This document shows, piece by piece, positions 9,479 to 18,079 of a stretch of 64,000 bases of DNA. The stretch covers positions 1 to 64,000 of the forward strand of contig JAEZXR010000090.1 in NCBI GenBank assembly GCA_023419605.1. The letters run 5' to 3'. Position numbers and translations under genes: made by a program. The notes under the pieces are model-generated. The model ran no database searches. It saw nothing but the letters and a program-made list of their open reading frames with translations, and had not been told where the DNA came from. The stretch is from Bacillota bacterium (GTDB taxonomy: Bacteria; Bacillota; Clostridia; Acetivibrionales; JAEZXR01). Numbering within the stretch: the first letter of the stretch is position 1; each line of letters begins with the position of its first letter.

Positions 9479-10327
9479 TCAGCCTTTCACGGCGCCACTG
9501 GTCAGTCCGGAAATAAAGTAACGATTAAGGAAAAGGTACACTGTCAGCATGGGAACCAGGGCGATTGTCGTCCCAGCTAACATCAGATTCCAGGACGAAG
9601 CTGCTTCCCCACTATTTCTCAAGCTCACAACACCTACAATCAGCGGTGCTTTTTTGGGATTCGCCAGAGTGAATACCATCGGAAGCATATAATCATTCCA
9701 GGCTGCCCGGAAGCTTAATAGTCCTATGGTGGCAATCAGCGGCTTCAGCAGCGGTAGGATGATATTCCAATAAATCCGTATAAAGCTGCATCCGTCGATC
9801 TTTGCCGCTTCATCAATTTCAAAGGATATGGACTTCAAATAGCCCATGGCAATGAAAACATTGGTTACATGGACACCGAAAACCCGGATGATGATGACCC
9901 CTACAAGGGATGTATGAATCCCCATCAGCTTTGCCACTTGAAGCTGAGGATAAAGAGCGGAAGAACCCAGCGATATGAACATGGTTGACATCATCAGGGT
10001 ATAAATTACTTTTTTGCCGATAAATCTTCCCCGCTGCAGGGCATAAGCAAGGGTTGTTGTTGTAATAATCGACCCGATGACTATAAAAAATGTCATGTAC
10101 AGGCTGTTCCAGGTATAAAGCCTGAAATTTGCCAGCTGCCATGCCTGAACATAGTTGTTTACAACAAATTTTTTCGGCAGTATGCTCGCTCCTGCTGTCA
10201 GGATCTCCGCATTGGTTTTAAAGGATGCCAGAATGATATAGACCAAAGGGAATACGGCTATAATTAAAACAACCAGTAAAAAAATCGTTTTAGCGATGGC
10301 TGAAATCGGTTTTAGATATGAACTCAT
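9479..10327 (-). CDS. CUT1 sugar ABC permease (MalG/LacG-like)
   Basis: Second membrane subunit of a carbohydrate importer, 282 residues with six predicted membrane helices. The EAA loop is EIDEAAKIDGCSFIRIYWNI and the C-terminus is of the GLTSGAVKG type seen in MalG/LacG proteins. GGGGAGG lies upstream of ATG 10327. The gene starts 12 bases after the first permease gene ends, so they are co-transcribed with the two upstream binding-protein genes. No ATPase gene is nearby. Confidence 0.93.
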   Translation of the reverse strand: MSSYLKPISAIAKTIFLLVVLIIAVFPLVYIILASFKTNAEILTAGASILPKKFVVNNYVQAWQLANFRLYTWNSLYMTFFIVIGSIITTTTLAYALQRGRFIGKKVIYTLMMSTMFISLGSSALYPQLQVAKLMGIHTSLVGVIIIRVFGVHVTNVFIAMGYLKSISFEIDEAAKIDGCSFIRIYWNIILPLLKPLIATIGLLSFRAAWNDYMLPMVFTLANPKKAPLIVGVVSLRNSGEAASSWNLMLAGTTIALVPMLTVYLFLNRYFISGLTSGAVKG

Positions 10328-10339
10328 TGTAACCTCCCC

Positions 10340-11269
10340 TTAGTAAATATTACTCATTTTGTTTGAAAACTTCAGATAGATCACTGTGATGAAGCCTATG
10401 ACAATGGCTGTAATAACGGACATTGCAGAAGCATATCCGAACTGATTTGCTCCCATTCCGTCTATATTAAAGAAAAATTTATAGATGTAGGTCATAACCA
10501 CTTCCGTTTTCCCACCGGGTTGCCCATTAGTCAATACCAGTACCATTTCCGTCATTTTCATTCCTTCGATGATGGCTAGCATGATAACGATTTGCAGAAT
10601 GGGTGCCAGCATGGGAACTGTAACCCGGAAAAACTTTTGCAAAGCATTGGCTCCATCAATTTCCGCACACTCATACAGCTCCTTCGGCACACTTTGCAGC
10701 CCCATAAGGAAAAAAACCATACTAATTCCAAAATGGCTCCAAACCACGGAGATGATCAGGACGGACATTGCCAGCCATTTATCCCCGAACCAGTTGATCC
10801 TTGCATCGATCAAGCCTGTATTCATTAGCAGATTATTTACAAACCCATTAAAGGTGCTGAATAATATGGAAAAGATAATTCCGATAATCGCACTGCTAAT
10901 GATGGTCGGCATAAAAAATGTTGTCCGGAAAAAGGAGTTGGTAACAGATTTTGAATTTAAGAAAACAGCCAGCAGGAGGGCCAGGGGTATCTCAATTACC
11001 AGTTTTGCAAGGGGTATTATAAAGGTATTGAGCAAGGAACTCCAGTATACAGGATCTCTGGTAAAAATCCGGATGAAATTATAAAACCCTACAAACTTTG
11101 CCTCGGTAAAACCATCATAATCAAACCATGAATATCTCAAAACATATACAATCGGATAGATGGTAAAAAGAAGAAAGCCCACGAGTATGGGCAGCATAAT
11201 CGCGTATGCCGGGATGGTATCATCCTTGAAAATTCTATATTTTGCCAGCTTGGAAAAAACCGCATTCAT
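10340..11269 (-). CDS. CUT1 sugar ABC permease (MalF/LacF/UgpA-like)
   Basis: First membrane subunit of the importer, about 309 residues. Hydrophobic segments begin at AYAIMLPILVGFLLFTIYPI, a typical UgpA/LacF opening. The EAA loop reads ELYECAEIDGANALQKFFRV. ATG 11269 is preferred because GAGGTG sits eight bases upstream; the frame also opens at 11284 without a good site. It follows the sugar-binding lipoprotein gene by 74 bases. Together with the second permease and a binding protein it makes a complete CUT1 transmembrane system. Confidence 0.92.
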   Translation of the reverse strand: MNAVFSKLAKYRIFKDDTIPAYAIMLPILVGFLLFTIYPIVYVLRYSWFDYDGFTEAKFVGFYNFIRIFTRDPVYWSSLLNTFIIPLAKLVIEIPLALLLAVFLNSKSVTNSFFRTTFFMPTIISSAIIGIIFSILFSTFNGFVNNLLMNTGLIDARINWFGDKWLAMSVLIISVVWSHFGISMVFFLMGLQSVPKELYECAEIDGANALQKFFRVTVPMLAPILQIVIMLAIIEGMKMTEMVLVLTNGQPGGKTEVVMTYIYKFFFNIDGMGANQFGYASAMSVITAIVIGFITVIYLKFSNKMSNIY

Positions 11270-11343
11270 TGATAAGCACCTCATTTACTATACAGGCCCA
11301 ATATGATTCATATCAGGCCTGTATTCATCATCCATACTTTATT

Positions 11344-12750
11344 CTACTTTTTTATGCTGGTATCGAAATTCTTATCTACATAGGGCGTCATGTCCACTCC
11401 ACCGGAAACAGCCTTTTCAAGTGCCGCATTATACCGTTTGTCAAGATCTGCCATTCCCTGGTCGACTGTAACAGCACCCACTATGATTTTTTGAACAACT
11501 GCGGAAGCATTATCTCCCTCCAGCTTTATTTCCCCTGTCGGATTCGGCGGGCTTATGTAGCTGTTGCTCAGGTCTGCAAACTCCGCCCAGTTCTTTATGT
11601 TTGAACCATTCTTGGACATCTTTATGATTTCTTGCTTGTACGGGATATATTTTCCGGCTTCATAAAGCTTTACCAGTGTATCCTCTGCATTCCAGAGCTT
11701 GAACACTTCCATGGACTTTTCAGGCATTTCAAGAGCCTTTTTGCCGAAAACAATGGATGGAGTTTGATAGGTATAGTTTTTATAATTCTTTGCAGGATCT
11801 GCTACCGGCCTGCAGATTCCCCAATCCATTTTTGTGGGAAATTGATCCTTCCATACTCCTACATCATAGCTGGCAGAAAACTTGAATCCGATGTTGCCTT
11901 CTGCGAACTGTGCTCTTGCCTGGTCATTGTTTAACCCCTCACAACCAGGGAAGATACTTCCATCTTTACCCATATCCACCCAAAGCTGATAGAAAGGCTT
12001 GAACTCCGTAAAGGTAAATTTCCCTGTTTTCGTATCGAATTCATTATGTCCTACGGAGGATACATACTGGAACAAACCGTTTTGTGAAGCAATATTGGAC
12101 TTTAAACCTTCGATAAAGCCGAATTCCTTACCACCTCCATTTTTTGTAATGGTTTTTGCCATTTCCCTCAGTTCGGTCCAGGTTTCCGGAGGTTTGGAAT
12201 ATCCGTTCTTTTTCAGAAGATCCTTATTATAGGCCACAGCCAAGGTAGTTACAGCAAAGGGCACTGTATAGGTTTTTCCATTGAAGGTATTGTTGGTAGG
12301 CTGTAAATACCCGTCATACTTTTTCACGAAGTCTTTTCCGCCGGGCATATCTTCAATGGCCACAATCCATCCGGTTTTTGCCAGCTGGGGAATGGTAAAG
12401 GAGCCTACATTGCTTTTAAATAATGCAGGTGCCTGGTTGGCAGCCAGCGCAACCTGCAATGTATTGGCGTAGTCTCCACCCTGAACTTTATAGTCAATCT
12501 GGATGCCCTTTTCTTTTCCAGGGCCATTATTGAAATCATCTACCATCTTTACGTCTTCAGCCTTTGATGATGCATTATTTGTCCATACTTCCACCGTTGA
12601 CATTGTCACCGGTGCCTTTTTTGAAGTATCTTCTTGTGCAGTTTGCGGTTTGTCGGTGGTTTTGCTTTTAGAATCACAAGCCGCCAGAAGAAGAAGTGAC
12701 ATAGACAGACTCATTGCAATACTTACTGCGCGTGTAAATGTTTTTTTCAT
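11344..12750 (-). CDS. CUT1 sugar-binding lipoprotein, paralog A
   Basis: 468-residue extracellular ligand-binding lipoprotein. The signal peptide ends in the lipobox LLAAC. The mature protein has the family-1 pattern VEVWTNNASSKAEDVKM, FNNGPGKEKGI and VPFAVTTLAVAYNKDLL. It is closely similar (mostly identical by eye) to the upstream protein at 13221-14603. ATG 12750 has AGGAGG eight bases upstream. It directly precedes the two permease genes, so this copy is the most likely partner. The permease-proximal position and the repeat element between the paralogs suggest a tandem duplication. Confidence 0.92.
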   Translation of the reverse strand: MKKTFTRAVSIAMSLSMSLLLLAACDSKSKTTDKPQTAQEDTSKKAPVTMSTVEVWTNNASSKAEDVKMVDDFNNGPGKEKGIQIDYKVQGGDYANTLQVALAANQAPALFKSNVGSFTIPQLAKTGWIVAIEDMPGGKDFVKKYDGYLQPTNNTFNGKTYTVPFAVTTLAVAYNKDLLKKNGYSKPPETWTELREMAKTITKNGGGKEFGFIEGLKSNIASQNGLFQYVSSVGHNEFDTKTGKFTFTEFKPFYQLWVDMGKDGSIFPGCEGLNNDQARAQFAEGNIGFKFSASYDVGVWKDQFPTKMDWGICRPVADPAKNYKNYTYQTPSIVFGKKALEMPEKSMEVFKLWNAEDTLVKLYEAGKYIPYKQEIIKMSKNGSNIKNWAEFADLSNSYISPPNPTGEIKLEGDNASAVVQKIIVGAVTVDQGMADLDKRYNAALEKAVSGGVDMTPYVDKNFDTSIKK

Positions 12751-12888
12751 CTTCGTTTTCCTCCTTATTTACTATGATGGTCCTATTATAGCCCCTTTCA
12801 CTTTTAATCTTAAGTATCAACTTTTATCAACATAGAAGATAGGATTTGACGATTATTTGAAAAAATGTTGACATTTCATCAACAACGT

Positions 12889-12988
12889 TGTTTCAACGAG
12901 ACGGGAGATATGCTCGCCGCCTATAAAATGAATCGGTACCCGCCACCTATAGAGGTGGGGCGGGGGCCCATCTTATGCCTCGTTATAA
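12889..12988 (-). repeat. Structured intergenic repeat, copy 2 (upstream of paralog A)
   Basis: Shorter copy sharing the core with copies 1 and 3: TTATAACGAGGCATAAG, the CCACCTC/GGTGG hairpin, GGTACCGATTCATTTTATAGG, AGCATATCTCCCG and CTCGTTGAAAC, all on the minus strand. It lacks the GAAATTGC hairpin at its 3' side. Extra C residues (12958-12968) lengthen the GC-rich hairpin. It sits about 140 bases upstream of the paralog A start codon, in the same orientation as that gene. Confidence 0.85.
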
Positions 12989-13066
12989 AAGAGAGGCAGC
13001 CTCTATTTGTTATTGGATCACCGACCGGTGCTTATGGACAAATTTTTCCTTTCCTAAAATAAAAAA

Positions 13067-13177
13067 CTGTCTCAAAAAGCGGATTATCCTATGGGCAATC
13101 CCTACAGACCGGTTTGTTTACAACCTACCTCTCCGACCTGTGGGGCGTACCCTGCGCATCCGTGCATTTTGAGACAG
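13067..13177 (-). repeat. 111-bp element with CTGTCTCAAAA inverted ends
   Basis: Perfect 11-bp inverted ends (CTGTCTCAAAA at 13067, TTTTGAGACAG ending 13177) enclose about 90 bases with no ORF. On the minus strand it follows the stop codon of paralog B by about 44 bases and is followed by TTTTTT, so it may serve as a terminator. CTGTCTCAAAA-type ends also resemble tips of some IS families, so a MITE is an alternative. Confidence 0.5.
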
Positions 13178-13220
13178 CCTCTTCCATCAACAATTTATTG
13201 AAACTTCTGCTTTTTCATTG

Positions 13221-14603
13221 TTACTTCCTTATACTGGTGTCGAACTCTTTATCTATATAGGGTGCCAGGTCCAACCCATTGGAAACGGCTTTATCCAGCG
13301 CCGCATTGTACCGCGCATCCAGATCAGCCAATCCTTCTTTCGCCGGAACCGCACCCACTATGATCTTTTGGATGACACTCTGGGCACTCTCTCCTTCCAC
13401 TTTAATTTCGCCCAGGGGATTCGGGCCTGTTACATAGCTGTTGTCCCGGTCGGCAAAGTCTGCCCAATTCTTTATGTTTGAGCCGTTTTGGGACATTTGG
13501 ATGATTTCCGGCCTGTACGGAATATACTTTCCCGCCTCATAAAGCTTTACCAGCGTCTCATCTGCATTCCAAAGCTTGAACACTTCCATGGACTTTTCAG
13601 GCATTTCAAGGGCTCTTCTCCCGAAAACAATGGAAGGGGTTTGATAGGTATAGTTTTTATACTTCTTCGCAGGGTCCGCCACTGGTCGGCAGATTCCCCA
13701 ATCCATTCTTGTGGGGAACTGGTTCTTCCATACGCCCACATCATAGCTGGCTGAAAACTTGAACCCGATGTTGCCCTCTGCGAACTGTGCTCTTGCCTGG
13801 TCATTGTTGATTTTCTCACAGCCCGGGAAAATGCTTCCGTCCTTCTCCATGCCCATCCACATCTGATAGAAAGGTTCAAAATCAATAAAGGTAAATTTTC
13901 CGGTTTTTGTATCGAACTCATTATGTCCTACGGAGGGTACAAATTGATACAAGCCGTTTTGTGAATGAATATTGGATTTTAGTCCTTCGATAAAACCGAA
14001 TTCCTTACCGCCCCCATTTTTCGTAATGGTTTTCGCTATTTCCCTTAGTTCGCCCCATGTCTCCGGAGGCTTTGAATACCCGTTCTTTTTCAAAAGCTCC
14101 TTATTGTATGCTACAGCCAATGTAGTCACAGCAAACGGAACTGTATATGTCCTGCCATTAAAAGTATTGACGATGGGCTGTAGATAGCCGTCGTACTTTT
14201 TCAAGAAGTCTTTTCCACCGGGCATATCCTCAATCGCAACGATCCATCCCAGTTTTGCCAGCTGTGGAATGGTAAACAAGCCCACATTGCTTTTAAACAG
14301 TGAAGGCGCTTGGTTGGCTGCCATAGCTGCCTGTAAGGTATTGACATATTCTTCGCCCAGTATTTTATATTCAATCAGGATGCCTTTTTCTTTTCCAGGA
14401 CCGTTGTTAAAATCATATACCATTTTCACATCTTCGATTTTTGATGATGCATTGTTAGTCCATACTTCCACCGGCTTTAATTTCACTTCGGCCTTTTTCG
14501 CTTTTACTCCCATGGTGTTTTTACGGTCACAGGCAGCCAGAAACGAAAATGCCATCGATATACCCACTATCACACTCAGCACAGTGTTAAACCTGCTTTC
14601 CAT
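13221..14603 (-). CDS. CUT1 sugar-binding lipoprotein, paralog B
   Basis: About 460 residues, with a lipobox FLAAC and a mature region nearly collinear with paralog A (shared VEVWTNNASSK, FNNGPGKEKGI, VPFAVTTLAVAYNKELL, NIGFKFSASYDVGVWK). Differences cluster in the N-terminal linker, which is shorter and lacks the Thr/Lys-rich spacer of paralog A. ATG 14603 is chosen because GGAGG is six bases upstream; an ATG two codons earlier abuts the GGAGG. It is the first gene after the two-component pair. It could widen substrate range, or act as the ligand presenter for the upstream kinase; the latter is inference only. Confidence 0.9.
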   Translation of the reverse strand: MESRFNTVLSVIVGISMAFSFLAACDRKNTMGVKAKKAEVKLKPVEVWTNNASSKIEDVKMVYDFNNGPGKEKGILIEYKILGEEYVNTLQAAMAANQAPSLFKSNVGLFTIPQLAKLGWIVAIEDMPGGKDFLKKYDGYLQPIVNTFNGRTYTVPFAVTTLAVAYNKELLKKNGYSKPPETWGELREIAKTITKNGGGKEFGFIEGLKSNIHSQNGLYQFVPSVGHNEFDTKTGKFTFIDFEPFYQMWMGMEKDGSIFPGCEKINNDQARAQFAEGNIGFKFSASYDVGVWKNQFPTRMDWGICRPVADPAKKYKNYTYQTPSIVFGRRALEMPEKSMEVFKLWNADETLVKLYEAGKYIPYRPEIIQMSQNGSNIKNWADFADRDNSYVTGPNPLGEIKVEGESAQSVIQKIIVGAVPAKEGLADLDARYNAALDKAVSNGLDLAPYIDKEFDTSIRK

Positions 14604-14738
14604 TATCATCCTCCATAGTTAATTTTTAACCGCAGCCTGTCCCTGGCATCCAATAATTTATGACGGTTCCCTCAGGTTGGCAAGTCTTTTTCAGGACTTC
14701 CCATCAAAACAGAGGAAATCCTCTTGCTGTGGGGTACC

Positions 14739-15428
14739 CTATTTCGGGACAAATCCCGAATATAATTCAAAGATCCGAAGTTCCTTTAATAACGTAACCA
14801 CTTCTTTTATATTGCCTTTGTCAAATTTCTTTAAAATACGGTTAATCTGCGTTCGGATCGTAACCTCTTCCACACATCGCTCCTGTGCCACCTGGCGGTA
14901 TGACTTCCCCTGGTAAAGGGCCTTCAGTATTTCCATTTCAGAGGATGTGAGCTTGGACATTACATTCAAGGTATAAATCATACTGCTATGTTCATTACGG
15001 AGTCTCGAAAACTCTCCGATAATTTTTTGCGCAACTTCCGGACGCAGTGAGATATTATTTTTATATACATTTCGGATGGAACTTAAAATATCAACGATGG
15101 AACTGGTCTTTGTAATAAAATCCATCGCGCCGGCACTGTAGGCTTTGAAAATGATTTCATCCTCTTCATGAATCGTAAGAACAATGATTTTTACTTCCTG
15201 CATTCTTTTCTTTATATATTCGATGGCATCGACGCCTGCCATATCCGTATCCATCTGAACATCCATCAGTACAATATCCGGCTTCAACTCTAAAACCGTA
15301 CTGCATGCCGTCTCAAAACTTGTTGCTGTTCCCACAACTTCCATGTCACTTTCTCTGGCGATAATCAGTTTAAAATAATTCTGGATTTCCTCCATATCTT
15401 CACAAATAACAATTCTAATCTTGCTCAA
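14739..15428 (-). CDS. Response regulator, NarL/LuxR type
   Basis: 229-residue cytoplasmic DNA-binding regulator. The receiver domain has the acidic pair E10-D11, phospho-acceptor D56 (IVLMDVQM) and a Lys in DFITKTS. The C-terminal LuxR-type helix-turn-helix reads LTSSEMEILKALYQGKSYRQ followed by VAQERCVEEVTIRTQINRIL. The start codon is TTG (15428), 14 bases inside the 3' end of the kinase gene, with AAGGGAG upstream; the overlap implies translational coupling. The partner is the adjacent kinase. Likely targets are the sugar-uptake genes that follow on the same strand. Sugar two-component systems in Firmicutes more often use AraC-type regulators, so a NarL-type output is mildly unusual. Confidence 0.92.
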   Translation of the reverse strand: MSKIRIVICEDMEEIQNYFKLIIARESDMEVVGTATSFETACSTVLELKPDIVLMDVQMDTDMAGVDAIEYIKKRMQEVKIIVLTIHEEDEIIFKAYSAGAMDFITKTSSIVDILSSIRNVYKNNISLRPEVAQKIIGEFSRLRNEHSSMIYTLNVMSKLTSSEMEILKALYQGKSYRQVAQERCVEEVTIRTQINRILKKFDKGNIKEVVTLLKELRIFELYSGFVPK

Positions 15429-16956
15429 GGTTATCTTCTCCCTTCTTTTTGGGAAATAGCAGCTGAAATTTCGTGTATTCTCCCACTTTACTATCCACGG
15501 TAATAAAGCCCGAATTTCGTTTCATGATTCTATATACATGGGAAAGTCCTATCCCCCAATTATATTGCTTGGATTTTGTGGAGTAAAAGGGTTTGAATAT
15601 GTTTTTCATCTCATTTTTAGAGATCCCGCAGCCATTATCTACAATATTTACCATAATCCAGTCAACTTCCATATCTACTTCAATCGTAATCACGCCATTT
15701 TCTCTTTTGGCTGTAGTAATAGCATCTACACTGTTTTGAATAATATTGTCGAACACGTCCGAAAGCTGGTAACCATCGAAAATCATATACGCCTCGCTAA
15801 CATTATATATTTTTCGAATCGTAATAGAATCCGGTATATTAATCCGGTGGAGCGAAGCCTCAATCACGTTGATTACTTTATTCGATGAAGGTTTTGGCTT
15901 CACCGTTTTCATAGAATCCAGCGTCTTTGTGAGCGTAGTAAGGGTAACATCGGTAGAATGAGTTATTTTTCTGAGAGCTACCAGCCCCTCTTCCGTTCCA
16001 TAAGCTGCTTCTGCCTGTTCGGCAAGAATCTTCATCATAAACATGGTATTTTTATGAGAGTGAAAAATGCCTCGCAAGTATCTATTAAACAATACAGTAT
16101 TTCTCTTAATGTACAGATTTCTAAAAAAATCGTTGGTATCCAGCGTCTGGTATTTAATTAGCAGAAGAAACATGATAGGGATGGAAAGCAGCATCGCCAG
16201 CGGCAGGATATCAAAGTAAAAATAGGGTATGGACTTATTTATCGGAAAAATCCAGTACACAGGTTCTGTTTGGAAGTAGCTTTTTCGAAAAGGTCCAAAC
16301 ATAAAAATTGTTATAAAAAACAAATCCAATAGCATCAAACAAAAAGCCAAGGGTATAACCTGCATTTTTTTAAAGTTAACTTTTGTGTTGAAGTAATATT
16401 TACCCAGTACATAAAAAGGATAGGTCAGATAGAGCAAAATAAAGCTGAAATTCAGTGCATCAAGCCTTTGAATCAGCTCTTTAAAAGCCTCCTTGGGTAC
16501 CAGGCCCCCAGGGTTATGTCCCACAATGTACAGATAAAACACGCTGCTGGTTTTAGGGTCATAAAACCATATATTAAATAGCAGGTAAAGTATGGAAAAA
16601 ACGAATATCAATACTCTCCTCTTGTCGAATTTCCGGGTTCGAAAAGCTGTAAACTCATAGGTAAACAGCGGAAATACAAAGAGAAAAAGGCTCATTCCGA
16701 TATTTAAAAGACGGTTGACACTGGAAAAAACAATCTTGTTTTGCAGAATGTGCAGATAAATCCAGTAGTCCAGGACAAAAAAAAGGCTCTTCGGCTGATA
16801 ATAGTTATTGAGCCTGGAAATCTGCACAATACTTGCAAACAGAGCCAGATCAAGTCCTACAATCATGATGGTCAAAAGCCAGCTATATCTGTTCCTGTGG
16901 TTTTTTATGAGTATAATGATAAGAAAAAAGGTCAGAAGCAACATTAAATATGCCAT
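15415..16956 (-). CDS. Sensor histidine kinase with multi-helix membrane sensor
   Basis: About 513 residues. The N-terminal half is strongly hydrophobic with roughly seven or eight membrane helices and no obvious extracellular domain. A short phospho-acceptor region (IFHSHKNTMFMM) is followed by an ATPase domain: N box (VFDNIIQNSVDAI), G1 (NIVDNGCGISKNE), F box (IFKPFYSTKS) and G2 (WGIGLSHVY). The signal is unknown. ATG 16956 is preferred for GAGGA six bases upstream; ATG 16974 is possible. The 3' end overlaps the response regulator gene. Confidence 0.88.
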   Translation of the reverse strand: MAYLMLLLTFFLIIILIKNHRNRYSWLLTIMIVGLDLALFASIVQISRLNNYYQPKSLFFVLDYWIYLHILQNKIVFSSVNRLLNIGMSLFLFVFPLFTYEFTAFRTRKFDKRRVLIFVFSILYLLFNIWFYDPKTSSVFYLYIVGHNPGGLVPKEAFKELIQRLDALNFSFILLYLTYPFYVLGKYYFNTKVNFKKMQVIPLAFCLMLLDLFFITIFMFGPFRKSYFQTEPVYWIFPINKSIPYFYFDILPLAMLLSIPIMFLLLIKYQTLDTNDFFRNLYIKRNTVLFNRYLRGIFHSHKNTMFMMKILAEQAEAAYGTEEGLVALRKITHSTDVTLTTLTKTLDSMKTVKPKPSSNKVINVIEASLHRINIPDSITIRKIYNVSEAYMIFDGYQLSDVFDNIIQNSVDAITTAKRENGVITIEVDMEVDWIMVNIVDNGCGISKNEMKNIFKPFYSTKSKQYNWGIGLSHVYRIMKRNSGFITVDSKVGEYTKFQLLFPKKKGEDNLEQD

Positions 16957-17338
16957 TATGGTCCTCACAAACATTCCGTTACAAACGGTATTGTCTTAAA
17001 ATCTATATAAAGACAGAACAAAAGCAGTGTATAAGAGAGGCAAGAATACCTCTGCTTGCTGTTGCTTTTACTTTATCATGATATTAGGCTATAGTCAATG
17101 CACTAAAATCTTTCATCGACAGAAGCGAAATACAAAGATTTCAATTTCTCCCGTAGAAAATTTATCGGCTGCATGTATAATAGTACATCAACACGTACTG
17201 CCTGCATTTTACAGTATTCCTCACTATAAAATGGCCCTGGTTTCCTTAACATTAAAAAGGCAGCATTCCTGCTTACATCAGGCTGCTACCTTTTCAACTT
17301 ATTGCTCTGAGAAACAGTTGGCAGAGCGGATCGAATCC
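16957..17338. other. Intergenic region upstream of the kinase
   Basis: Contains the terminator at 17020-17069 for the minus-strand DUF1836 gene and the short leader of the kinase gene. The remainder (17070-17338) shows no convincing ORF with a ribosome binding site and no recognised motif. Confidence 0.5.
17020..17069 (-). terminator. Hairpin terminator downstream of the DUF1836 gene
   Basis: On the minus strand AAAAGCA and AGAGG arms pair with CCTCT and TGCTTTT, followed by GTTCTG. The stem is imperfect in the middle and the T run is short, so efficiency is uncertain. It lies about 270 bases after the stop codon. Confidence 0.45.
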
Positions 17339-17923
17339 TCATTTATCCGCCTTCTTTTTTCCTTCATTTAACGTCTTTGCCTTTTGCTGCTCTAAAACAT
17401 ACAATATCCTTTCGGCTGCAATACGGCTGGCATTTGCCTCTACGGCAAGCTTCAGCGCAAGCATGGAAAGCACGTCCTCACAGTCACTCTCACTTCCCGA
17501 TTCCAGCGTATCCTTGACCCGAAGGGAAACAGCCTGTAGGGCCTCATCCTGAACATGACAGAAGCTGTTATATAGCTCAGACATCTGCATTTTGTCTGCC
17601 TGGCTGTTTACCAATTTTGATATATCTGCTATAGGCAGCACCTGTTTCAGCATGCATACGGTCAACAAATACCCCAGATGTTCCTTTGAATATTTTTTTT
17701 GCACGGGGCGCGGTATTAATTTATCCTTAACATAGTTGTTAATCATGGAAGGCGTGATGATTTTATCATTTTCACCATTCATGAAAACACTCATTTGCCG
17801 TTCCATATAGGTTATTACCTGATCCATGTACAGGTCAATGTCAGGGAGTGAATCCCATTCCGGAATTTTATGGGAACCCAGTTCTTCGGACCAGGATAAA
17901 AGCATATCAGTAATTTCTTTCAT
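17339..17923 (-). CDS. DUF1836 family protein (MerR-like DNA-binding, predicted regulator)
   Basis: 194-residue soluble protein. The region around residues 50-100 (IITPSMINNYVKDKLIPRPV then KKYSKEHLGYLLTVCMLKQV) is the characteristic DUF1836 segment, related to the winged helix of MerR proteins: 'MINNYVK..LIP.P..KKY' is the recognition-helix pattern. The C-terminus is lysine-rich. It is divergent from the SGNH hydrolase gene and does not share a transcript with the kinase because of the hairpin between them. Target genes are unknown. Confidence 0.85.
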   Translation of the reverse strand: MKEITDMLLSWSEELGSHKIPEWDSLPDIDLYMDQVITYMERQMSVFMNGENDKIITPSMINNYVKDKLIPRPVQKKYSKEHLGYLLTVCMLKQVLPIADISKLVNSQADKMQMSELYNSFCHVQDEALQAVSLRVKDTLESGSESDCEDVLSMLALKLAVEANASRIAAERILYVLEQQKAKTLNEGKKKADK

Positions 17924-17999
17924 TCTTTATCGCTCCTAATTTTATTGAATATATAGTAACATTATTCGGCAAATTATTCAATGTAGTTATATAAATGCA

Positions 18000-18028
18000 T
18001 TGACACTGTCAGTCTATTGGTATAATAT
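18000..18028 (+). promoter_or_regulatory. Promoter of the SGNH hydrolase gene
   Basis: TTGACA at 18000-18005 and TAATAT at 18023-18028 are 17 bases apart, close to the sigma-A consensus. It lies about 50 bases before the start codon and follows the divergent DUF1836 start region. Confidence 0.7.
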
Positions 18029-18079
18029 AGTTATGAAAACTAGATTATACATTTTTCAAAATAAGAAGAGGTGGATTTT

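Larger units (their letters stand above)
12751..13220. other. Intergenic region between the two binding-protein paralogs
   Basis: About 470 bases without a gene. It contains copy 2 of the structured repeat (12889-12988) and a separate 111-bp element with inverted ends (13067-13177). A promoter for paralog A may lie between 12760 and 12880, but I see no unambiguous -35/-10 pair. Confidence 0.6.
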
